A stretch of 64,000 nt of DNA from Actinernus sp. WN-2022 (Eukaryota > Cnidaria > Anthozoa > Actiniaria > Actinernidae), in assembly GCA_030867875.1 (NCBI GenBank), contig JAOWCC010000028.1, positions 496,001-560,000 of the forward strand. The letters are read 5' to 3'. The notes beneath the pieces were generated by a model. The model was given only the letters and a program-made list of their open reading frames with translations. It made no database searches and was not told where the DNA came from. The position numbers and the translations under genes were made by a program. Shown here piece by piece: positions 24,401 through 36,400 of this stretch (the first letter of the stretch is position 1; each line of letters opens with the position of its first letter).

Positions 24401-27400
24401 AGTGGTCTGTAAGTGGTTGGTAAAATTGTGTTGGTAAAGTTGTGTTGACAAGTGGTCAGTAAAATTGTGTTGGTAAGTGGTCTGTAAGTGGTTGGTAACA
24501 ATATACATGTAAGGTGGTTGGTATGTCTTCAGCTGACCACTTTTTACAGTGCAGATTGTTCACTTTATACAATACAATACAATACTTTATTGTTCTCTCC
24601 CCTTATGGGGCTTTTCAGTGACAACTACAAGAAAATATACTTTGGCATATGAATTAAACTAGCTAACAATAATAATAGACGTAATTTATAGGTCAACAAT
24701 ATTACAATGTATGATTATAAAATGTGTTACGATTGTGGCCTTGTGGCTAGTTTAGTTATTGACAGCTGTCATTTATATACTAGACAATATGACAGTACAA
24801 TATCTTAATGATTGTGTAATACATATGATGGTGGCATGCGCCAGCACTCAGTCATGTACAGACCTCACAGCATTTGGTCTGTACTTTAGACAACCACCAT
24901 TCTACATAAGACATTATTATTGTGGCCTTGTGGCTAGTTTAGTTATTGACAGCTGTCATTTATATACTAGACAATATGACAGTACAATATCTTAATGATT
25001 GTGTAATACATATGATGGCGGCATGCGCCAGCACTCAGTCATGTACAGACCTCCCAGCATTTGGTCTGTACTTTAGACAACCACCATTCTACATAAGACA
25101 TTATTATTGTGGCCTTGTGGCTAGTTTAGTTATTGACAGCTGTCATTTATATACTAAACAATATGACATTACAATATCTTAATGACTGTGTACTAAATGT
25201 ACACATGACAGGCACTCGGTCATATACAGACCTCACAGTGCTTGATCTGTACTTTCTGACCTCTGTCAAGATTCTCAAATACACATGCACCTACTGCTTG
25301 GTTAATAATAACTTCTTATGAATTAATTAATTAACCGAGAGCGAGGTCTTTACGGGAAAATATCAGACAAAGGTCTTGACAGTAGAGACAGAGCGATAGC
25401 GAGGTCCGTACATAAAAGACTGACGTTTGATATTTCCAGTAAAGACTGAGTGGACAAGGTTAATAAGATGTTTATTATAAGGCACTTTTTTAGTTGGAAG
25501 TTAATATTTTACATCTGGTTGGCACGCGCATGTGTTGATTGTAGTTTTCACACCCTTTTGTCTTTTTGAGTTTTGTTTCACGAGTGAACACAGTCATGGA
25601 AGGTTTTAATCTAGGGCTAAAATCAACTTTATTTTGAAGAATTTATCCATATGATTAGAACTAAATTTAATTTCAGAAGGCAACACTGTTTTTTCATTAT
25701 GAATTGAGACAGAATAAGTTATTCTGAAGAAAACATGTGAGCGAAAGGACAAACAAATCTGTCAAACTGAAGTCAATCTTCATGAACTGAATTTCTCGAA
25801 CAACACTCGTCACCTGTTTTGCGAACCGTGAACAATTTGTACCTGGCTATCACTGGAAACTCTCTAAGTGGCATATCCTGAGACACTGCCAATTAATATG
25901 GTTGCAGCCAGTAAAACTCGCATCAGTTGGCTATTTTCCTGAGATGTACCGGGAAATTGCTGTGGGAAATGTGGGATGAGTTGGAGCTTTGTCAGTTTTC
26001 CTTGTACAATATATTTTTGCTTCAAAGCACAAAATGGACATGACTTTTTGAAGCCCTTATTCCAAAGGATATTAACTGGCCTTGAGGAATTTGCAACAGA
26101 GAGAAATCTTTGGATACTATTTGAAAAAGGGAAGCTGGTGTTCCAGGCTCGTAAAGTTGTATACTTCGCCGATAACTTTGGGAATGTTCAATTAAGAACT
26201 TGGATAACAGGTGGTCAAAGTTAGCTGGAGGTAAGGACTATAATGTAAGGTTGCAAATATTAAGTTATTACATGTATTATGGCAAGCCACTCTCAAAGCC
26301 AAATTGAATGTAATTTGATTGGCTGGTGCTCGGTCAGGATTTTTCCATACTAAAATCGAGGCAAAATAGAGTTTAACTACAGTATGCACTTACATGTACA
26401 TTGTATAATTATAGTCAGGGCATCTGATAGAGTGTGGAAAAAAATGAAAAATAGTGCGGAAAATAGTGTGATTATTTTAGGCTGATATGGTTTATTGTGG
26501 GTTTTAGGGTAGAAAACAACTCATTTTTGCCTTCCTAAAGTCAGTCAGAGCATATTAAACTAATATTGCACTGAATAGAAAGAAAACGAAATACTGTAAA
26601 GACCAGTAGATATGTCGCACCCCAAGTTTTCAAGCTCGAATTAATTTTGAGTAAAAAAGAAAAGAAAATCTTTTGTTTGAGTTCATAAACGCTTGTACAT
26701 TGTACTTGATGCCAAACTAATTTAAAAAAGATTAAAACACTTCTGTATTTAATGACATGCAACCTGGAGGTCGTTGGGTTCGAGTCCCACTTGGGTCAGA
26801 GATTTTTTCTCTTTCCCTCGTAGGGCGTGCACACTATAGCACTACAGCTTACCACTTTATATCACATTCTTTACACTTACTAGTGCTACGCGGCAAACGT
26901 GATTTCATATCATATATAACTACATGTACATATACATACATGTATATAATCGCTGTGACCCCATAAAACGCACCAATACCCACGATCACTCTCATCTGAC
27001 TTGATAGCTCAGTTGGTAGCGTGCCAGACCTGTATGCAACCTGGAGGTCGTTGGGTTCGAGTCCCACTTGGGTCAGAGATTTTTTCTCTTTCCCTCGTAG
27101 GGCGTGCACACTTAGCACTACAGCTTACCACTTTATATCACATTCTTTACACTTACTAGTGCTACGCGGCAAACGTGATTTCATTTCATAACTACATATA
27201 CATGTACATATATAATCGCTGTGACCCCATAAAACGCACCAATACCCACGATCGCTCTCATCTGACTTGATAGCTCAGTTGGTAGAGCGCCAGACATGCA
27301 ACCTGGAGGTCATTGGGTTCGAGTCCCACTTGGGTCAGAGATTTTTTCTCTTTCCCTCGTAGGGCATGCACACTTAGCACTACAGCTTACCACTTTATAT

Positions 27401-30400
27401 CACATTCTTTGTATTTAATAATCTTTTGTTTGATACAAGTATAAATGCTTGTACTTGGAACAAAATTTCAGATTGTTATAAATACATAATTGCAACTTTA
27501 AAATTTCAAAATATTGTCAAAAAAGCCTATAACTCCACTTGTTATCGAAAACTGTCTCCATGCATTTTTGTATTATTGTGTGGAAATAGAGGGGGAGATT
27601 TTAGGCCAATAGTGCAAAATCTCACCCTCGCACTATCAGATGCCCTGCTTAGTGATGCAGTTTATTAGAGCGCACACATCGTAATAATACAGTTTTTAAA
27701 AGAGAGAGCCGGTCCATCCAAAAATGTGACCTGTAAATATAATAAATTATTACAAACCTTACCTCTAAAACGAACTTGACCATTTGTTGTAAAAAAATTG
27801 TCTATTTTGGGGAAGCATTCTCAAAATATTTAATTCACCTCTACAAACAATGGACTCGATTCATGTTACCATTACGTCAGAAATTATTAGATTAGTAGTC
27901 ATACAGCTAGTACATGTCTTCAGATATTTTTGGGTGCCACTATATAGAGCACAGTGCTGACCTTTAGTGCTTATCGTATTATTAGACTTGTAAGTTCTTA
28001 GTGCTTATCGTAGTATCACACCGGTAGTTTTCCTCTACTTTTTTTTGCCCACCCCCACCCTCCCGGCAGGTCGAGAGGTATTCAGGGATTGTAATTCTTT
28101 ATTGTCTAGATATTTTGATTTCCTTTTCCATTAAACCTCTCCTTATGCCAAACAACAGGTTTCTTTGTCTTTCTGATTAATATAACACTTTGTGTTACAT
28201 CTGGTCATAAAAGGGGAATTATCATTGATGTACGCAAAGTCAACCAGAAAAAGACAGGAAAGAACTAGTTGAAATACAATGCCATCCAAATTAAGGTATA
28301 ATTGTTACAGAGACAATATACACTTTTTAAAAGAGAGAGCCGGTCCATCAAAAATGTGACCTGTAAATGTAATGAATTATACAAAGCTTATCCCTCTAAA
28401 ACGAACTTGACCATTTGTTGTCAAAAATTATCATTGATGTACAGGGGTTTCAATAGAAGGCGGCTACCGGCGATAAACTACTCGGGTTACTTTGCTTCTT
28501 TACCGCCGGCTACTTCACACGATCATTGTGTTTTTTTTTGTTAAGTGTTGAGTAAAGTTTACTAGCCAAGGTAAACCACTGCCTCTAATGTCAGGATGAA
28601 ATGCCTGGATATATGCAAAGTCTAGCAGAAAAGGACAGGAAAGAACTAGTCGAAATACAATTCCATCCAAACGTCTATGCTACAGAGACAAGATAGATGT
28701 CCTGTCATGTTCTACACAGTTTCAGAAGTCACCGTCCAGCAGAGTTCAATGTACGGAAGAACCATTTTCCTTGACCATGCATCAACTACAAGCGAGTTCC
28801 AAACAGCGACAGCACTTGGTTGATTTCTCCACTTGGTAGAAACAAAATTAGAACATGGCTTAGTAATGTTTCAAGTGATGCAGGAATCAAACACCCCAGC
28901 AGCAAAATAACTGAACAATCTGATTCAATAAAGACAAACCTGCTAACACTGATCCTGAAAGCTTTGTGGCTCTGTTGAGTGTTCACACGAGAATTGAGTG
29001 GGAACCTCGATCCAATATGCAGTCCAGTGGAAGTATAAGTAAAACTACAAGACAACAAGTCTGCCAGTGACTATAATTACCATGAGAGGCAGAAGTCATA
29101 GTCCATATATTCAACAAGCAACAAGTCTACTCCTCTGCAGCCAGCTTTCTTTCTACAATTTTTTACTATCGGTTTTAAGAAATTTGTCTTGAATGTCATG
29201 AGTTATCACCAGTCTACTATTTACACATTACAATCCTTCACTATAAACCAGGGAAGTTCTGATTCCACAGCCAACCATTTTTGCCATTCAGGTGCAAATA
29301 TCAGGGTTTGTCAGTTCCAGATTTCCCATGGCCCAGTCAAAGTTGTCCAGGATACAAACAAGCAGCATCAGAACTCTCATCGCCGAAAGTGATCCAACTA
29401 AGATCTTGAATTTTTTCAATGATCACATGGCACTTGAGCGAATGGTTTGTTTTTCAGTTGATTTTATAGTGGAAAATACATTCTTTTCTGATCGCTTTTT
29501 CTACAAATTCCACCTTTCATGCAATTTGGATTAGCTGAAGTGATTCTGAAATCTGACATATGTGTATTTCCATTCATCGTTTGTATAATTGATTTACGAA
29601 GAACTTTCAAATAGAACCTGGAATAAATTATGTGTTATACAGCAAAATTTGGGTGCTTGAAAAAAAAAGCAAGTGCTGGTGTTGTAACTTGCAGATCTGA
29701 TAGTATTAACTTGATTAATAAGTGAGTAAACATCATTCCATTAATGAAGCACCTTTTAAAACATACAATGATGTACATGTACTTGTTCATGTGTGCATTT
29801 AATATGTTATTTTATTTTTGTTTTTGAGGTGAAGATTCAGATTGTGAGAATTCTGTAGAAGACAAAAATGGGCCAAATATATTTGCTAAGGAAACAAGTG
29901 CTGGGAAAACAAAAAAGAGAAAGGAGCTAACAACAGAACAACTTGCTCAAATGCACCAGGAAAAGGTTTGTAATTTGTTTATTTAATTATTATTTAATTA
30001 ATTAATTAATTAAAATTTGAATAATTAAATAAATGTATTTATTTATTTGCTTCCATCATGCTTTCATCAATAATGAAATAGTAGTTTCTCCTGTCTATTA
30101 TCTACATGTAGTACATCTATGTGTAGTTTCTCTTGCTTTACATTGTAGCTAGACTCCATTCTTTCAAAACCATTTCAAAAGTGTGGATAACTTACTAGCC
30201 TTCAGTGCTGGCTAATAATACATTAATGTAATAATGGCTTGGTTGTCTTTCCAACAGATTAACACATTCCGTCATGAAAATCACATCTATGTTAAAGGAT
30301 CTGACGTCCCTGATCCTGTTGAAAACTTCTCTCTGTTACAGGAAAGGTATTACTATTGAATTGTCAGTCTTAGAAAGAGTGATATATAATATACCGTAAA

Positions 30401-33400
30401 GACCTGTCTATAAGCCGCACCTGTAGATAAGCCACACCCCAAGTTTTGAAGCTTGAATTGAGGAAAAAACTCTTTTTGAAAAATACAAAAAAAAATTAGA
30501 AAATCTTTTGTCCAAGTTCATAAACATTTGTACTTGATGCCTAACTTCTTCAAAAAAAAAGAATAATCTTTTGCTGGAGTTCATAAACGCTCGTACTTGA
30601 AGCAAAACTTCATCAGATTTTCATAAATACATCGCAACTTTAATTTGATCGAATATGGTTAGAACTTGCCTTGTCATTTCTTGTGTATGTTTTAACCCGC
30701 AGTCTTTAAATTACTCCAGAATTCTTCCGCTTTTATTCCCCCATTAACTAACAACAATTCCAAGGAACTGCTTTTCTTTAATCACTAGAGCAAGGAAGGT
30801 TTACTGCCAAAACTTACACATGTACAAGTACAAGCATTTATGAACTTGGACAAAAGATTTTCGAATATTTTTTTATATCAGTTTTCAAAAAACGTTTTTT
30901 TCCTAAATTCAAGCTTCAAAACTTGGTGTGTGGCTTATCTACGGGTGCGGCTTATACATCAGGGTCTTTAGGTAAATATTCAAGCATTCAAGGCTCTAAG
31001 GTGTTACCACATATGTTAGTATTACAACTTAAGTTAATCATTTGTCAACTTGTAAAATAAGTTCTTTTTACAAGAAAGGTGGTAATCCTGAAGTTCAGGT
31101 TGCTTTGTCTGAATTAGGAAATATATATATTTGGCTATATATTTACCTACATTGTACATGACTGTACATGTAAAATATGTGACCCTCCAGGCGAAAAGGG
31201 GACTTACGTAATTTGCATTAATTGTCAGCACTTTACCAACGTTAGAATGTTCCAAATGCTTTGCCAGAATGTTAACATGCTTTGATCATGATTGTTTTAA
31301 CAATTACAATGTGTTGGGAAGAGTGATGGAAATTAATTCATGTCACTAAATATAAACAAAGGCTCATGGTAGAAGCTACATGTAAGTTCAAGCAAATCTC
31401 AGAACTGTTTCAAAAGCCGCCCTGACCTTACCCAGAGTTGACTGGAAATAATTACTGTCCTAAAACTGTTAGGTTTTTCCGTGTTTAAGTTGCTTTAGTG
31501 CAGAAAACATGCATCAGTATCACACTATTGTCTCGAGATTGTGTATCAAATTGTCATGCTTGAGGAGTTTGACCAATGAGAGGAAAGCTGTCCCACCGTC
31601 AGTTGCATGCAGATTAAGTGTTTTTTTTCTCATGTCTTTCTTTCGTATCCTTTCAACTGATCATCATGGTATGGCTGTCCTATTACTACTATAAGCATTA
31701 TGGCAACCTGTGACATTGTTGTTGATCATTTAAAAAGTCAGCAGGGTTTAGAAGTCAACAAGACTAAATTAGCTCTGCCTAAATAGCATAATTTGCAACA
31801 TAATAGGTTGTTCTTGCTGCACAATGTGCCCTGAAAGTACCATCAGAAGCCATGTTTGTAGTTCTTCCATTTTACATGTACATGTAATATATAATTTTCG
31901 ATGAAATACCAAGACAGTGTATATTTCTATCTAAAAAGTAATTTCTTTTTAGAAGCCAGTCATATTTTTCACTTGTGAAGATCACTTTTGAAAATATGAC
32001 TGGCTTAAAAACATTCTAGTCTTTTTCAAGGAAGAAATTAAAATTGGTATTTCATCGACAATCATATTAAACATAATATTACATGGCCACTTTGGAGATA
32101 CGTCTATTTTATCTTCTTGTGTTGATGAAATATCTTACTCGTTCGCTGCGCTCACTCGTAAGATATTTCCTCAAAACTCAGTGATCACATTCTAAATTCT
32201 CCCTTATCAAAACAAAGAAATTGAAGGAGAATTTCGAATGTGATAAGGAGACACTTATGCCCATTTTACTGAGTGACACAGCCCTTCAATTAACCTTAGC
32301 TTGCAATGTCAGTGTCAGCTACAATGTACATGTATGTGCTGACTCTTTCTCTAAACACTCACGAGAGGGAAGCTGCTCTTTGAGGAACATTAACATGGTT
32401 TATATTTACTTTTAATATAATAAATTATAAATGTAAATGTTTCTTATCACTATACAGGTATAACATTCCAGATTACATCATAAGAAATGTCCAGGACAGA
32501 GGATATGTAACCCCCACTCCCATACAGATGCAGGCTACACCCCTCATGACACATGTAAGATGTTGAACTCTGTTAATGGTGATAGCACAATATGGATACC
32601 TAACCTAACCTAACCCCTAACCCCTAACCCCACTCCCATACAGATGCAGGCCACACCCCTCATGACACATGTAAGATGTTGAACTCTGTTAATGGTGATA
32701 GTTCAGTATGGATGCCTAACCTAACCTAACCCCTAACCCCACTCTCATACAGATACAGACCACACCCCTCATGACACATGTAAGATGGTTAACTCTGTTT
32801 TAGGTGATAGCACAATATGGATACCTAACCTAACCTACATGTAACCCCTAACCCCACTCCCATACAGATGCAGGCCACACCCCTCATGACACATGTAAGA
32901 TGTTGAACTCTGTTAATGGTGATAGCACAATATGGATGCCTAACCTAACCTAACCCCTAACCCCACTCCCATACAGATGCAGGCCACACCCCTCATGACA
33001 CATGTAAGATGTTGAACTCTGTTAATGGCGATAGCACAGTATGGATGCCTAACCTAACCTAACCCCTAACCCCACTCCCATACAGATACAGACCACATCC
33101 CTCATGACACATGTAATATGGTTAACTCTGTTAATGGTGATAGCACAATATGGATACCTAACCTAACCCCTAACCCCACTCCCATACAGATGCAGGCCAC
33201 ACCCCTCATGACACATGTAAGATGTTGAACTCTGTTAATGGTGATAGCACAATATGGATGCCTAACCTAACCTAACCTAACCCCTAACCCCACTCCCATA
33301 CAGATGCAGTCCACACCCCTCATGACACATGTAAGATGTTGAACTCTGTTAATGGTGATAGCACAATATGGATACCTAACCTAACCTAACCCTAACCCCA

Positions 33401-36400
33401 CTCCCATACAGATGCAGGCCACACCCCTCATGACACATGTAAGATGGTTAACTCTGTTAATGGTGATGGCACAATATGGATACCTAACCTAACCCCTAAC
33501 CCCACTCCCATACAGATGCAGGCCACACCCCTCATGACACATGTAAGATGGTTAACTCTGTGAATGGTGATAGTACAATATGGATACCTAACCTAACCCC
33601 TAACCCCACTCCCATACAGATGCAGGCCACACCCCTCATGACACATGTAAGATGGTTTACTCTGTGAATGGTGATAGTACAATATGGATACCTAACCTAA
33701 CCCCTAACCCCACTCCCATACAGATGCAGGCCACACCCCTCATAAGGCCTTGTGCACGGAGTTGGTGTACACGAGCACAACATAAAATTCTAACGCTACA
33801 TTTTATTATTTTTCTCAAAATCTAAACATCTTATAACCCTAGGACTTCAGAAAATAAAACTTCGGTCTAGGTGCACAGAAAAACGAGCAAAATACTTTCG
33901 AAAATGGTTTTATTTGAAAAAACAAACGAATTTGTTCGAATTCTGTCTGAAAAAGTTCGTTATTTTCCACCCGATTTTTACTCCACATCACAATGATTTT
34001 TTATCGTTTAAGAAATATCGGAGAAGAAAATTTGCATATGTACTTCTAGGTGAAGTGCACTTGAAATTCGCCACAAAACGTTGTGGTTTTCTTGTACTTT
34101 ATGCTTTCTTCAAAGGAAATATCAGTCAAAAACTAGTGTTAGAAAAAAATCAATGTCGGAAAAAAACTCTCGTTCCAAGCTTTCATCGTGCCTTTTTTGC
34201 CTTTGATCGCGCAAATCACGTATTTCGCGCCCTTTTTCCATCGCGCCAATCGCGCCCTTTTTCTATCGCGCCAATCGCGCACTTTTTCCATCGCGCAAAT
34301 CATGCAAATCGCGCCCGAGTTAGTAGATTGTAATCGTAGGCTGACATGTTTGTAAAATACAAACAGTAAATACAAAATGTGCACCTTAAAACATAGCGGC
34401 TTTTTTGCTTGTATTTTATAAACTCCCAAGTACAGCTCTTGCGAAATAAAGCGGGTGAAATAAACCCTCGTTTTGTATCAAAGATTTCTCATTTGTGGTG
34501 TGCACGATGCTTCCAAAACTTAACGTCTTTGTTTCCAAAGAAAAACACACTTCCTCTGTTTAGCTTGGAAAAAAAGAAAAGAAACTAAGCTCAGTTTACA
34601 TAAAGACTACGAGCCCATTCAACCCCCGTGGGAATTCTTCAAAGTTGGAAGTTGTAAACAACTCAATTAGTATTGTGACATCACAGACAATTTAGATTGG
34701 CACGTTCAAAAGCTCAACTCACTGAAAGTGAAAGGTCTTTCTTGGAGTTACTACATAATATTTCTTGGATTCTAGTGTGCTGGAGTTTAACTTGAATGAA
34801 CTTCATCGCATTGTGAATTAAGACGGTCGATCTGTGCACATTTTAAGGCTGATTTCCATCGGATCACAAAGATAGCAAAATTTGCATAAAGCAATAATAA
34901 AATTTCTGACAAAGCCGAAAGCGACTAGCCATTAAAAAAACATTCATTTGTTGAATATACATTTAAGTCATACTCTCGTCATTCAACGTTAACACTCAAA
35001 TTTAAGTGATAAAATGAATAGTTTCACATTGATGTAAATATATTTATTGGCAAAGTGATAGCAAAAAGTGCAAAAAAGGCAAAAAGTGGGCGATGGAAAA
35101 AGTGCAAAAAGTGCGCGATTTGCACGATTGGCGCGATTTGCGCGATGAAAATTCACTCTGAAATTAAGAGGTTTTGTTACGCGGCTTTCACGTTTTTTCT
35201 GTTGAGAACGTTTGATATTTTTATTCTCAGCGCCACGTTATTCCCTCTTTCGAAGATAAAAAATCACATTCGAGAAACTACATCAAACTAAGGTCAGAGT
35301 GGTTGGAATTTAATAACATTCAATTAAATAACGACAAAGTTACAACAATTCTAAAACAAATTTTGTCTAAATTTTCTCCATTTTCGTCGTGTACACCAAC
35401 TTCGTGCGCGAGGCCATAACACATGTAAGATGTTGAACTCTGTTAATGGTGATAGCACAATATGGATGCCTAACCTAAACTAACCCCTAACCCTACTCCC
35501 ATACAGATGCAGGCCACACCCCTCATGACACATGTAAGATGTTGAACTCTGTTAATGGTGATAGCACAATATGGATACCTAACCCCTAACCCCACTCCCA
35601 TACAGATGCAGGCCACACCCCTCATGACACATGTAAGATGTTGAACTCTGTTAATGGTGATAGCACAATATGGATACCTAACCCCTAACCCCACTCCCAT
35701 ACAGATGCAGGCCACACCCCTCATGACACATGTAAGATGTTGAACTCTGTTAACGGTGATAGCACAGTCTGGATACCTAACCTAACCTAACCTAACCCTA
35801 ACCCCACTCCCATACAGATGCAGGCCACACCCCTCATGACACATGTAAGATGGTTAACTCTGTTAATGGTGATAGCACAATATGGATACCTAACCCCTAA
35901 CCCCACTCCCATACAGATGCAGGCCACACCCCTCATGACACATGTAAGATGTTGAACTCTGTTAATGGTGATAGCACAATATGGATGCCTAACCTAACCT
36001 AACCCCTAACCCCACTCCCATACAGATGCAGGCCACACCCCTCATGACACATGTAAGATGGTTAGCTCTGTTAATGGTGATAGCACAATATGGATACCAG
36101 AAATGAAAAGAATGCGTGAAAATTAGTGACCATGCAAGACAAAGTTTATGAAGCTGGATGGCATTTTTTATAGAAAAAAAAACTTTTGCACTTTTTCCTA
36201 CATGTATAAGTCCAATTTTAAGTGCTTTACACTTTACTTAAAAACTACATCTGATTTAATAATAATAATGGCCATAATATTATTTATATACATGTAGCGT
36301 CATATCACTACAGTTTTATGGTGCTTTACATATTACTGACATATCCCGTCAGTGAATTATTTCAGACTGCTTTACTTAATATTTAAAAGTTAAAACGTTA

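Noticed and set aside
24759..25321. Three similar small open frames in a row (possible gene family)
   Set aside because: They are one chance frame repeated by the 187 bp tandem repeat, overlapping each other at unit boundaries.
25976..26224. 82-codon frame as the missing helicase exon
   Set aside because: No acceptor and donor pair gives phase 0 in and phase 1 out, and the residues are not basic or acidic like the family's N-terminal linker.
27000..27330. Functional tRNA genes
   Set aside because: A and B boxes are good, but anticodon and T arms pair poorly and the copies sit in a tandem SINE-like block with a target duplication.
33914..34333. 139-codon frame inside the TIR element as a transposase
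   Set aside because: It has no recognisable catalytic pattern, its end is made of the repeated CGCGCC words, and the element lacks room for a full transposase.
35470..35724. 84-codon minus-strand frame with a repeated peptide
   Set aside because: Entirely inside the minisatellite; the repetition of the peptide follows the repetition of the DNA.
32555..36096. Interstitial telomere from the CCTAACCTAACC words
   Set aside because: The words are short parts of a larger ~110 bp unit built on exon 5, not a pure hexamer array.
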